Source: Planctomycetota bacterium (GTDB lineage: Bacteria > Planctomycetota > UBA1135 > GCA-002686595). Taken from it: a stretch of 64,000 nucleotides of DNA. The stretch covers positions 1 through 64,000 of the forward strand of contig JAIOPM010000058.1 of assembly GCA_021413885.1 (NCBI GenBank), read 5' to 3'. Position numbers and translations under genes: made by a program. Positions 51,794-59,985 of this stretch are shown piece by piece; the stretch's first letter is position 1; every line of letters starts with the position of its first letter. The notes beneath the pieces were generated by a model. The model saw nothing but the letters and a program-made list of their open reading frames with translations, ran no database searches and was not told where the DNA came from.

Positions 51794-52632
51794 TTGGCGC
51801 GTCGAGTGGTGCGCGTGGCGACCGGATCGAACGGCAGCGCGGGCTTGCCGCCGATCAACGCGGACAAACGGCCCGCGATGTCGGCGAGCGCCGCCTTGCA
51901 CGCCGTCGGCGACGGATCGACCGGCAGATCGAGGTGCTCGATGAACGGGATCGTCAACGCCGCGACCGCCGCGCCGCGGTGATTGAGGATCGGGAACGAG
52001 AGATCGCGAACGCCGCGCGTGCGCGTGCTCTCGCAATCCTCGTGGCCGCGCTTCTTGATCGTGTCGATCGCCGCGTCGAAGCGCGGACGCTCGAACGCCG
52101 CCGATTCCGTTTCGGTGCGACGCGCGAGGATGCGCTCGCGGTCCTCGCTGCTCTGGAACGTCAGCAGCACGCGACCGGACGCGGCCTTGTGCAGTTGGAT
52201 CACCGATCCGACGCGCACCGAGAAACCGATGTAGCCCGGGCTGTCGACCTGCGCGACGACGACGCCGTGACCGGCTTCGATCACCACGAGGTGACACGAT
52301 TGGTGCACGCGCTCGGCGAGCTCGCGCATCATCGGCACCGCGTCGGTGATCAACCGGTGGATCGGCGGGTTGCGATGCGAGAGCTCGAAGAGCTTCAGCG
52401 TCAGGATGTAGCGATCGCCCGGCCGCTGGATCGCGAGGAAGCCCCGCTCGACCAAGCAGTTGAGCATGCGGAAGATCTCCCCGACCGAGCGGTCGAGGGA
52501 GCGCGCGATCTCCGTCTGGCTCAGGCCATCGGGGCGGTCGGAGAGCAGCTCGATGATGTCGAGCCCCTTTTCCAACGCCGGTGCGCGGTAACGACTGGTG
52601 TTTGCGTTGTGGGTGACGGGTGACGGGTTCAA
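51790..52632 (-). CDS. IclR family transcriptional regulator of the fucose locus
   Basis: 280 residues from a TTG at 52632 with a GGAGG site eight bases upstream; no ATG fits before the domain. The winged helix begins YRAPALEKGLDIIELLSDRP and contains SQTEIARSLDRSVGEIFRML, and the C-terminal ligand domain includes CHLVVIEAGHGVVVAQVDSP and LHKAASGRVLLTFQ. IclR proteins respond to small carbon metabolites. It heads the minus-strand operon and diverges from the sugar ABC transporter, with a palindrome in between; both units are likely under its control, with a fucose intermediate as effector. Confidence 0.9.
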   Translation of the reverse strand: MNPSPVTHNANTSRYRAPALEKGLDIIELLSDRPDGLSQTEIARSLDRSVGEIFRMLNCLVERGFLAIQRPGDRYILTLKLFELSHRNPPIHRLITDAVPMMRELAERVHQSCHLVVIEAGHGVVVAQVDSPGYIGFSVRVGSVIQLHKAASGRVLLTFQSSEDRERILARRTETESAAFERPRFDAAIDTIKKRGHEDCESTRTRGVRDLSFPILNHRGAAVAALTIPFIEHLDLPVDPSPTACKAALADIAGRLSALIGGKPALPFDPVATRTTRRAK

Positions 52633-52650
52633 GGCGCGACCTCCGCCCCC

Positions 52651-52686
52651 GTTTTATTTGCAGGCCAAATTTTTTGCAAGTAAAAC
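52651..52686. promoter_or_regulatory. AT-rich palindromic operator between iclR operon and ABC transporter
   Basis: GTTTTATTTGCA (52651-52662) and TGCAAGTAAAAC (52675-52686) are inverted copies with one mismatch, separated by 12 bases that contain a second TTGCA/CCAAAT element. It is by far the most AT-rich spot nearby, in a 133-base gap between divergent units, which is how IclR-type operators usually appear. It may also overlap the promoters of both units; TATGGT at 52733-52738 is a possible -10 box for the transporter. Confidence 0.7.
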
Positions 52687-52765
52687 GGCCCGGGCGCGAG
52701 CGGGGAGGCCTGTCGGCGGCGGAGCGCTCCTCCTCTATGGTGCGCGCTTCCCCACGAGGTTTCCG

Positions 52766-53740
52766 ATGACGTTTCGCTCTTGGCTCGTTTCCCTTGTCGC
52801 GCTCACGACGGTCGCGTGTTCGGATTCCGACGCGACCCAGACGGCCGACCCGAACGCGCCGCGCGTGCTGCACGTCGCGGTGATCCCGAAGGGCACGACC
52901 CACGTCTTCTGGAAGGCGGTCGAGTCCGGCGCGCGCGACGCGGAGAAGGAACTCGGCATCCGCATCGAGTGGAAAGGTCCGCTGAAGGAGAACGATCGCG
53001 CGCAGCAGATCCAACTCGTCGAGCAGTTCGTCTCGCAAGGCCTCGACGGCATCGCGATCGCGCCGCTCGATCATCAAGCGTTGGTCGCGCCGCTCGCCGC
53101 GGCGACGCGCGCGAAGCTTCCGGTGGTGATCTTCGACTCCGATCTCGACGGCACGCCGGGCGTCGACTTCGCGAGCTTCGTCGCGACCGACAACCTCGCG
53201 GGCGGTCGACTCGGCGGCGAGCATCTCGCGACGTTGCTCGGCGGCGAGGGCAAGGTCGTGTTGCTGCGCTACCAAGTCGGCTCGGCGAGCACCGACGCGC
53301 GCGAGAAGGGTTTTCTCGAAGCGCTCGCGATCTCGCCGAAGATCGAGGTCCTGGTCGACAACCGCTACGCGGGCGCGACCGCCGGCGAGGCGAAGACCGA
53401 AGCGCTCAACCTGTTGGCGAAGCTCCACGAGGCGAACGGGATCTTCTGTTCGAACGAGTCGGCGACGATGGGCATGTTGCTCGCGCTGCGCCAAGCCGGG
53501 CTCGCGGGCAAGGTGCGCTTCGTCGGCTTCGACGCGAGTCCGCCGCTCGTCGAGGCGTTGAAGAGCGGCGAGATCGACGCGCTCGTGCTCCAGAACCCGC
53601 GCAAGATGGGCTACCTCGCGACCAAGACGTTGGTCGCGGCGATCCGCGGCGAGAAGGTCGAGCCCCGGATCGACACCGGCGTCGTGGTCGCGACGCGTCA
53701 GAATCTGAACGATCCCGCGATCGCGCCGCTGTTGCAGTAG
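52766..53740 (+). CDS. Sugar ABC transporter substrate-binding lipoprotein (RbsB-like)
   Basis: 324 residues. The lipobox is TTVAC (Cys18). The periplasmic-binding-protein fold of the ribose/galactose type shows VLHVAVIPKGTTHVFWKAVE, then IQLVEQFVSQGLDGIAIAPL, FVATDNLAGGRLGGEHLATL, and VRFVGFDASPPLVEALKSGE. It delivers a sugar to the permease encoded downstream. The substrate is inferred to be L-fucose from the divergent operon. It begins a three-gene transporter unit. Confidence 0.9.
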   Translation: MTFRSWLVSLVALTTVACSDSDATQTADPNAPRVLHVAVIPKGTTHVFWKAVESGARDAEKELGIRIEWKGPLKENDRAQQIQLVEQFVSQGLDGIAIAPLDHQALVAPLAAATRAKLPVVIFDSDLDGTPGVDFASFVATDNLAGGRLGGEHLATLLGGEGKVVLLRYQVGSASTDAREKGFLEALAISPKIEVLVDNRYAGATAGEAKTEALNLLAKLHEANGIFCSNESATMGMLLALRQAGLAGKVRFVGFDASPPLVEALKSGEIDALVLQNPRKMGYLATKTLVAAIRGEKVEPRIDTGVVVATRQNLNDPAIAPLLQ

Positions 53741-53752
53741 CCTCGAGCGCCG

Positions 53753-55273
53753 ATGACGCCGCTCTCGACCGACGCCGCAGCTTTGCGCCTGGCGATGGTC
53801 GGCGTGGGTAAGCGCTTCGGCGCGACCGCCGCCCTCGACGGCGTCGACTTCGCGCTGCGCGTCGGCGAAGTGCACGCGTTGGTCGGCGAGAACGGCGCCG
53901 GCAAGTCGACGTTGATGAAGGTGCTCTCGGGCGCGCTCGCGCTGGACGCGGGCTCGATCCAGCTCGACGGCGAGCCCTACGCGCCGCGCTCCCCCGCCGA
54001 AGCGCGCGCGGCCGGCGTGGCGATGATCTACCAGGAGCTCTCGCTCGCTCCGCACCTCTCGGTCGCCGAGAACGTGTTGCTCGGCGCGCAACCGACGCGA
54101 CGCGGCATCGTGTCGTGGGCGGCGTTGCGCGCGCGGGCGCGCGCACTCTTGAATGTGGTCGGCCGTCCGTCGCTCGATCTCGACGCGCCGGTCGCGACGC
54201 TCGCCGCCGCCGATCGGCAGTTGGTCGAAATCGCGCGCGCTCTCGCCCGCGACGCGCGCGTGATCGTGTTCGACGAACCGACGTCGAGCCTCGGCAACGA
54301 AGACGTCGCGCGGCTGTTCGCGCTGATCCGCGACCTCGCGCGCCGCGGCGTGTCGATCGTCTACATCTCGCACGCGCTCGAAGAAGTCTTCGCGATCGCC
54401 GAGCGCTTCACCGTGTTGCGCGACGGGTCGAGCGTCGCGAGCGGCCGCACCTCGGAGACCGACGCGTCGCGTCTCGTCGCGGCGATGGTCGGACGCTCGG
54501 TCGGCGAACTCTATCCGCGTTCCCCTGCGCGGCCCGGCGAAGTCGTCGCGACCGTGCGCGCGCTCGCCGGCGAGCGCTTGCCGCGCGAAGCCACGCTCGA
54601 GATCCGCCGCGGCGAAGTGCTCGGCCTCGCGGGTTTGGTCGGCGCGGGGCGCAGCGAATTCCTGCGCGCGTTGTTCGGTCTCGAACGCGTGCGTTCCGGC
54701 GAACTGCGCATCCTCGCACTCGACGGCCCGCGCACGCCGACGGAGCGTTGGGCCCAAGGCGTCGGTTTCGTCAGCGAGGATCGCAAGAGCGAAGGACTCG
54801 CGCTCGGCCTCTCGGTCGCGGACAACCTGGTGCTCGCGGGGCTCGACCGTTGTTCGTCACACGGCGTGATCGCGCCGGCGCGCGTCGAACGCGACGCGCG
54901 CGCGTGGATCGAGCGGCTCGGCATCCGCTGCCTCTCGCCGCGCCAACCGGTCGGGCGTCTCTCCGGCGGCAACCAACAGAAAGTCGCGCTCGCGCGGCTG
55001 CTGCACGCCGACGCCGACGTCCTGTTGCTCGACGAACCGACGCGCGGCGTCGACGTCGGCTCGAAGGCCGAGATCTATCGATTGATCGACGAGCTCGCGC
55101 GCTCCGGCGAACGACCGCGCGCGGTCGTGGTCGTGTCGAGCTATCTGCCCGAGCTCTTCGGCACCTGCGATCGCATCGCGGTGATGACGCGCGGCCGGCT
55201 CGGGCCGGCGCGCGACGTTGGTGAACTCGACGAACACGCGGTGATGCTCGAAGCGACCGGAGCCGGCCGATGA
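53753..55273 (+). CDS. Sugar ABC transporter ATPase with two ABC domains (RbsA-like)
   Basis: 506 residues. The first ABC domain has Walker A GENGAGKST (45-53) and a Walker B with VIVFDEPTSSL. The second (from about 260) has a degenerate Walker A GLVGAGRSE, which is normal for RbsA/XylG proteins, then GVGFVSEDRKSEGLALGLSV and the signature LSGGNQQKVALARLL. It energises uptake together with the permease. Twelve bases separate it from the binding-protein gene, and its stop overlaps the next start. Confidence 0.92.
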   Translation: MTPLSTDAAALRLAMVGVGKRFGATAALDGVDFALRVGEVHALVGENGAGKSTLMKVLSGALALDAGSIQLDGEPYAPRSPAEARAAGVAMIYQELSLAPHLSVAENVLLGAQPTRRGIVSWAALRARARALLNVVGRPSLDLDAPVATLAAADRQLVEIARALARDARVIVFDEPTSSLGNEDVARLFALIRDLARRGVSIVYISHALEEVFAIAERFTVLRDGSSVASGRTSETDASRLVAAMVGRSVGELYPRSPARPGEVVATVRALAGERLPREATLEIRRGEVLGLAGLVGAGRSEFLRALFGLERVRSGELRILALDGPRTPTERWAQGVGFVSEDRKSEGLALGLSVADNLVLAGLDRCSSHGVIAPARVERDARAWIERLGIRCLSPRQPVGRLSGGNQQKVALARLLHADADVLLLDEPTRGVDVGSKAEIYRLIDELARSGERPRAVVVVSSYLPELFGTCDRIAVMTRGRLGPARDVGELDEHAVMLEATGAGR

Positions 55274-56382
55274 CCAACGCGCGCGGCGCATCGACGCGCT
55301 TCCTCGCGAGCTTCGGCCCGGCGCTCGGGCTCGCCGCGACGTGGGCGCTCTTCGCGGCGTTCGCGGGGAGCGACTTCCTCGCGTGGTCGAACCAACGCCT
55401 GATGCTCGAACAGACTTCGGTCGTCGGCATCGCCGCGGTCGGCGCGACGTTGATCATCGTCGCGGGCGGGATCGACTTGTCGGTCGGGGCGACGATCGCG
55501 CTCGGCACCGTCGTCGGCGCGATCTTCCTGCGCGCGCTGTGGCCGCCGTGGGCCGCGGCGCTCGGCGGGATCGGCACCGGGCTCGCGGTCGGAGCAGTCG
55601 TCGGCGCTCTCGTGATCGGCGAGGGCGCGCGAATCGTGTCGCTCGCGCTCGGCGTCGTGATCGGCGCGGCGGTCGCGGCGCGCGCCAACCTGGGTTGGGG
55701 CGTCGGCGCGGGAGCAGCGAGCACGTTGGTGCTCGGCTCGCTCGCGCGCCGTTTCGCGCCGCGCATTCCGCTGTCGCCGTTCATCGTCACGCTCGGCGCA
55801 TGGGGCGGTTTGCGCGGGCTCGCGAAAGGTCTCGGTGACAACCAACCGGTCTATCCGCCGTCGTCGCACGCGCTCGAGGGTTTGATGCAACCCGCGGCTT
55901 CCGGACCGGGCGCGTTCGTCGCGCCGAGCGTGTGGATCCTCTGCCTGGTCGCGCTCGCGATGGCGTGGGTGATGCGCTACACGCGCTTCGGCCGCAACGT
56001 CTTCGCGATCGGTTCGAACGAGGAGACGGCGCGCTTGTGCGGCGTGCGCGTCGAACGCACGAAGTTCTGGCTCTACGTGATCGCGATCGGGTGCGCCGGG
56101 ATCGCGTCGGTGTTGCAGCTCGCCTACCTCTCGATGGGCGACCCGACGACGGCCGAGGGCTACGAGCTGCGCGTGATCGCGGCGTGCGTGATCGGCGGCG
56201 CGAGCCTCGCCGGCGGCCAAGGCTCGGTGCTCGGCACCTTGATCGGCGCGTTGATCATGACGGTGGTCGACAACGGCTGCACCAAGCTCGGCCTCGACAA
56301 CTGGGTCCAACAGATCGCGACCGGCGCGATCATCGTCGCGGCGGTCGCGCTCGATCGTTGGCGGGCGCGCGAGCAGACGTAG
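55270..56382 (+). CDS. Sugar ABC transporter permease (RbsC-like)
   Basis: 370 residues, somewhat longer than usual for RbsC. About ten hydrophobic helices are present; the conserved GATLIIVAGGIDLSVGATIA (about 57-76) and the cytoplasmic loop RYTRFGRNVFAIGSNEETAR with CGVRVERTKFW are diagnostic. An additional helical stretch around 100-160 accounts for the extra length. The start overlaps the ATPase stop (ATGA). It is the last gene of the transporter unit and converges with a VOC gene. Confidence 0.9.
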   Translation: MTNARGASTRFLASFGPALGLAATWALFAAFAGSDFLAWSNQRLMLEQTSVVGIAAVGATLIIVAGGIDLSVGATIALGTVVGAIFLRALWPPWAAALGGIGTGLAVGAVVGALVIGEGARIVSLALGVVIGAAVAARANLGWGVGAGAASTLVLGSLARRFAPRIPLSPFIVTLGAWGGLRGLAKGLGDNQPVYPPSSHALEGLMQPAASGPGAFVAPSVWILCLVALAMAWVMRYTRFGRNVFAIGSNEETARLCGVRVERTKFWLYVIAIGCAGIASVLQLAYLSMGDPTTAEGYELRVIAACVIGGASLAGGQGSVLGTLIGALIMTVVDNGCTKLGLDNWVQQIATGAIIVAAVALDRWRAREQT

Positions 56383-56386
56383 CGCG

Positions 56387-56851
56387 CTACTTGTGCGCCG
56401 CGGCGGCGCGTTTCGCGAGCTCGTCCGGGGCCACGTCTTCCTTGTGCGTCGCGATGAACCACTGGTGGCCGAACGGGTCGTCGACGCCGCCCGTGCGATC
56501 GCCGTAGAACTGATCGGCGAGCGGGCGCACGACTTTCGCGCCGGCCGCGACCGCGCGCACGAAGACCGCGTCGCAGTCGGTGACGTAGATCATCAAACGC
56601 ACCGGCGAGCCGCCGTACGCTCGCGGGCTCTTCGCGCCGATCTCCGGATACTCGTCGGCGAGCATCACGCGCGAATCGCCGATCCGGATCTCCGCGTGAC
56701 CGATGCGCCCGTCGGGCGCGGGCATGCGGAAGAGCTCGACCGCGTCGAACGCGCGCTCGTAGAACGCGAGCGCCGCCTTCGCGTCGTGGACGATCAGGTA
56801 CGGCGTGAGCGTGTGATAGCCGTCGGGAATGGGCTTGACCGATTTCTGCAT
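56387..56851 (-). CDS. VOC family protein (PhnB-like)
   Basis: 154 residues from the ATG at 56851 with a GGAG site; a start at 56884 would add basic residues only. The core shows LTPYLIVHDAKAALAFYERA, IGHAEIRIGDSRVMLADEYP and DDPFGHQWFIATHKED, the metal-binding motifs of the PhnB type of VOC protein. Its role is unknown. It converges with the sugar permease and lies downstream of a symporter gene on the same strand. Confidence 0.85.
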   Translation of the reverse strand: MQKSVKPIPDGYHTLTPYLIVHDAKAALAFYERAFDAVELFRMPAPDGRIGHAEIRIGDSRVMLADEYPEIGAKSPRAYGGSPVRLMIYVTDCDAVFVRAVAAGAKVVRPLADQFYGDRTGGVDDPFGHQWFIATHKEDVAPDELAKRAAAAHK

Positions 56852-56914
56852 GGCTGGACTCCGTCTAGTTCGTCGCGCCACCAACGCGAAGGTGGAGAGC
56901 TTAGCGACGCGAAC

Positions 56915-57064
56915 TCAGTCGGGGCGTTCCGACTTCGCGAGACGTTCGAGCATCACGCGGATGTCGCGCGCGCCGCGAATCGCGACGTAGATCGTCACCG
57001 TCGAGTACCAGACGATGCAGAACGCGGCGACGAGCCACCAGAACGCGTGACCGTGCGGGTTCAT
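56915..57064 (-). CDS. 49-residue membrane protein coupled to the sodium symporter
   Basis: The ORF MNPHGHAFWWLVAAFCIVWY and a short charged tail holds one helix (about 9-29). Its start overlaps the stop of the symporter gene by four bases (ATGA), so translation is coupled. Small accessory subunits of this kind occur next to SSS-family transporters; whether this is homologous to them I cannot prove. Confidence 0.65.
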   Translation of the reverse strand: MNPHGHAFWWLVAAFCIVWYSTVTIYVAIRGARDIRVMLERLAKSERPD

Positions 57065-58554
57065 GCGCTCACCGCCTTCGAAGGCTTGAGCAGCGAACCG
57101 ACGATCATCCCGCCCGCCGCGAGCGCGTACGCGAGGAAGCCGTTCCAGTTCGGGCTGAGGCGCGTGAGGAAGAACGCGTGCTCGACGTCGACCTTGTCGA
57201 GCACAAGCGTCACGATCGGCATCCCCGCGCCGAGCACGATCGCCGCAGCCGCGCCCCACGAGTTCGCGCGCTTCCAGTAACAACACGCGACGAGCAGGAT
57301 CGACATGCTCGAGAGATAGATCGAACCGGTCAACGTGCAGTACGTCCACACGTCGCCCTCGAGCGGATACCACAGTCCGAAGAACAGCAGGAAGATCCCG
57401 ATCAACACGACGATCGTGCGGTTCCAGAAGAGCCCGCGCTTCTCGCTCCACGGTCCCTTCCTGAACGGCGCGACGAGGTCGTTGTAGATCACGCCGCCCC
57501 ACGTGAGCATGTACGACGAATCGGTCGACATGTCGGCGGCGAGCATCGCGGCGACGAGCAAACCGACCATGCCGATCGGCACGACGCGCGCGAGGTACGT
57601 CGGCATCGCGAGCAACGAGCCGTCCGTTCCGGCGGGCAACGCCGCGAGGTCCGCGTCGCTCAACATCGCCGCCGCCGCGATCCCCCACAGACCGGGGATC
57701 ACGAAGCGCGCGGCGAAGAAGACGCTGGTGCGCGTGTAGATGCGGCGGCCGACGTGCTCGTCCTTCGCCGCGAAGAGGCGCGCGATCACGGGTTGCCACG
57801 TCAACGTCGCCGCGATCTGCACGCAGCTCTGGAAGAGCACGAACGACCAACCCGGTCCGCCTTCGGCGAGCGGATTGAAACCGCCGGGACCTTGGCGCTT
57901 CTCGACCGTCTCGACCAGACGCGCCCAACCGACGTCGTCGAGGATCAGGAACGTGACGACGAGCAGGCCTGCGCTCATCACGACGAATTGGAGGAAGTCG
58001 GTGACGAGCACCGACAGCATTCCGCCGAGCACCGTGTAGACGAGGACGAGCACGAGCAACGCGCTCATCACGAGCTCGAGCCAACTCGCGTCGAAGCCGA
58101 CGACCGCGACGAGGAACTGTCCGCCGACGCGCAGGAAGATGCCCATGTTGAGCAACCCGCCGACGACGATCACGAGACCGGAGAGCCAACGGATGCGCGG
58201 GCCGAAGCGCTTCTCGAAGAGCTCGGGGATCGTCACCACGCCCGACCTGCGCAACGGTCCGATGCAGAAGCCGGTCAGTCCGACGACGAGCATCGCGACC
58301 GCCTGCAGGATCCCGGGCAGCGCGCCGACGAAGCCTTTCGTGTAACCGCCTTGCGCGGTGTACATGCACGTGATGATCCCGAACTCGGTCGCGGCGAGCG
58401 ACGCGATGCCGAGGTGCACGTCCATCTCGCGGCCGGCGACGAGGAAGTGCTCGACCTTGCCGACGTGACGCCGCACCATCAGCCCCGCGATCACCGTCGC
58501 GAGCAGATAGAGCCCGACGATCGAGCCGTCGATCCAGGCGTCGAAGTGCGTCAT
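57061..58554 (-). CDS. SSS family sodium:solute symporter
   Basis: 497 residues from the ATG at 58554. About 13 transmembrane helices follow a pattern of the sodium/solute symporter family, with GREMDVHLGIASLAATEFGI in helix 2 and AAMLAADMSTDSSYMLTWGG around helix 8, the sodium-binding region. Substrate is unknown; the nearby fucose genes make a sugar or a sugar acid possible. A TACAGT box is 11 bases upstream. The gene is divergent from cutC. Confidence 0.88.
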   Translation of the reverse strand: MTHFDAWIDGSIVGLYLLATVIAGLMVRRHVGKVEHFLVAGREMDVHLGIASLAATEFGIITCMYTAQGGYTKGFVGALPGILQAVAMLVVGLTGFCIGPLRRSGVVTIPELFEKRFGPRIRWLSGLVIVVGGLLNMGIFLRVGGQFLVAVVGFDASWLELVMSALLVLVLVYTVLGGMLSVLVTDFLQFVVMSAGLLVVTFLILDDVGWARLVETVEKRQGPGGFNPLAEGGPGWSFVLFQSCVQIAATLTWQPVIARLFAAKDEHVGRRIYTRTSVFFAARFVIPGLWGIAAAAMLSDADLAALPAGTDGSLLAMPTYLARVVPIGMVGLLVAAMLAADMSTDSSYMLTWGGVIYNDLVAPFRKGPWSEKRGLFWNRTIVVLIGIFLLFFGLWYPLEGDVWTYCTLTGSIYLSSMSILLVACCYWKRANSWGAAAAIVLGAGMPIVTLVLDKVDVEHAFFLTRLSPNWNGFLAYALAAGGMIVGSLLKPSKAVSA

Positions 58555-58625
58555 GGACGCGCGCGACTGTAGCTCGCGCCCTTCGCCGCGCAACCTCGGT
58601 GCTTCTCGCGCACGGACGGGCGAGC

Positions 58626-58631
58626 TAGCCT
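58626..58631 (+). promoter_or_regulatory. -10 box of cutC
   Basis: TAGCCT lies six bases before the GTG at 58638; no Shine-Dalgarno site is present. This is one of the clearest leaderless arrangements in the window. Confidence 0.5.
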
Positions 58632-58637
58632 CTCGCC

Positions 58638-59261
58638 GTGGTTTTCCTCGAGGTTTGTGTCGACACGCTCGAAGGCTTCGACGCGGCGATCCGCGGCGGC
58701 GCGCAGCGCATCGAGCTCTGCTCGCGCCTCGACCTCGGCGGACTTTCGCCGACGGACGAACTCTTCGACGCGGCGTGCGCGCGTGCGCAGTTGCCGGTCT
58801 TCGCGATGGTGCGGCCGCGCGGCGGCGACTTCACGTACGACGAGGCCGAGCTCGCGGTGATGCGCACCGAGATCGAAGCGCGAAGGACTCGTGCACACGG
58901 TTTCGTCTTCGGCGTGCTGACGCGCACCGGCCGCGTCGATCGCGAGCTCACGCGCAAGCTCGTCCTCGCCGCCCGCCCGCGACCGGTGACGTTCCATCGC
59001 GCGTTCGACGAGGCCGTCGATCTCGATGAAGCGCTCGAGACCTTGATCGAGCTCGGGATCGAGCGCGTGCTGACCTCGGGCGGCGCGCCGAACGCGTTCG
59101 AAGGCCGCGCGCATCTCGGCGAACTCGTGCGTCGCGCCGCGGGCCGCATCACGATCCTCGCAGGCGGCGGCGTGCGCGCGCACAACGCAGTCGAGCTCGT
59201 GCGCGCGAGCGGCGTCGTCGAACTCCACGGCTCGGTACCGTTCGACGCGCGCCGCCTTTGA
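58638..59261 (+). CDS. cutC: CutC family protein
   Basis: 207 residues from a GTG. The TIM-barrel chain opens FLEVCVDTLEGFDAAIRGGA and QRIELCSRLDLGGLSPTDEL, and continues with FGVLTRTGRVD, PVTFHRAFDEAVDLDEAL and RITILAGGGVRAHNA, all CutC signatures. CutC was linked to copper homeostasis in E. coli but its reaction is unsettled. It is slightly shorter than the E. coli protein at the C-terminus. The next gene begins 47 bases later. Confidence 0.88.
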   Translation: MVFLEVCVDTLEGFDAAIRGGAQRIELCSRLDLGGLSPTDELFDAACARAQLPVFAMVRPRGGDFTYDEAELAVMRTEIEARRTRAHGFVFGVLTRTGRVDRELTRKLVLAARPRPVTFHRAFDEAVDLDEALETLIELGIERVLTSGGAPNAFEGRAHLGELVRRAAGRITILAGGGVRAHNAVELVRASGVVELHGSVPFDARRL

Positions 59262-59308
59262 AACCGCGCCGGATTCCCTTTGGGAGCCGGACGCGTCAAG
59301 ATGAGCGC

Positions 59309-59509
59309 GTGGAGCCCGAAGCCGATCGACCTCACGATCTCGCGCGCGAGTCGTCGCCCGACTACGCGCCCGACGGTGTCGATCTGACCTTGATTCGCTG
59401 GATGCTCTCGCTGACGCCCTCGGAGCGGCTGCAGGTGCTGCAAGATCACGTGAACGCCGTCGAGAAGTCCCGAGCGAATCGCGCGCCGTGGAGTTCCGCG
59501 CAATCCTGA
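59309..59509 (+). CDS. Small protein, partner of the nucleotidyltransferase
   Basis: 66 residues from a GTG at 59309 preceded by CAAGAT at six bases; a TTG at 59258 would extend it by 17 residues. The conserved-looking core DLTLIRWMLSLTPSERLQVL and QDHVNAVEKSRANR is helical. It overlaps the nucleotidyltransferase gene by 22 bases, so the two are translated together. I recall similar small proteins upstream of such nucleotidyltransferases, with a toxin-antitoxin-like layout, but this is not proven. Confidence 0.6.
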   Translation: MEPEADRPHDLARESSPDYAPDGVDLTLIRWMLSLTPSERLQVLQDHVNAVEKSRANRAPWSSAQS

Positions 59510-59985
59510 TCGCGTTGGAGCGCGGTCGTGTGGACTACGTCGTGGTCGGCGGAGTCGCGGCGGTGCTCCAAGGAGTTCCGGTGAACACGTTCGACCTGGA
59601 CGTCGTCCACTCCCGTGATCCCGGGAATCTCACCCGCTTGGCGGCGGTGCTGCGCGCTCTCGAGGCGTGCTACCGCGAGCACTTGCCGAAGCGCATCGAG
59701 CCGCTGGAGCGAGACCTCGCGCTCCCGGGTCATCACTTGCCGATGACTCGCCTCGGTCCGTTGGACGTGCTGGGGACGATCTTCGGGGCCAAGGGATACG
59801 CGCAACTCGTCGATCACGCGCCCCGAGTCGATCTCAACGACGGCCTCGTCGTTCGATTGCTCGAGCTCGCCGACTTGGTCGCGATCAAGCGACTGCTGAA
59901 CCGCGACAAGGATCGCGCGCAGCTTCACGAATACGAACGCGAGCTCGAGCTGCGCAATGCGATGGAGACGAGGGACGGCCGATGA
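59488..59985 (+). CDS. Nucleotidyltransferase-fold protein (MNT-like)
   Basis: 165 residues from a GTG at 59488 that lies within the preceding gene. The fold shows VDYVVVGGVAAVLQGVPVNT followed by DLDVVHSRDP, giving the GG and DxD motif (Asp36, Asp38), and GPLDVLGTIFGAKGYAQLVD. The KRLLNRDKDRAQL helix near the end is typical of the family, which transfers nucleotides to proteins, RNA or antibiotics. With the 66-residue partner it could form a toxin-antitoxin-like pair. It overlaps the start of the second fucosidase gene by four bases, an odd coupling. Confidence 0.75.
   Translation: MEFRAILIALERGRVDYVVVGGVAAVLQGVPVNTFDLDVVHSRDPGNLTRLAAVLRALEACYREHLPKRIEPLERDLALPGHHLPMTRLGPLDVLGTIFGAKGYAQLVDHAPRVDLNDGLVVRLLELADLVAIKRLLNRDKDRAQLHEYERELELRNAMETRDGR

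Noticed and set aside
50702-54757. A very long minus-strand open frame of more than 1300 codons running through regulator and transporter genes
   Set aside because: Only its last 363 codons encode a real domain protein; the rest lies in frames opposite to well-supported genes and has Arg/Asp-rich shadow composition, common in GC-rich DNA.
40086-56382. Bacterial microcompartment for fucose
   Set aside because: No shell proteins, aldolase or kinase were found; the dehydratase, SDR and FAH hydrolase point to the oxidative route.
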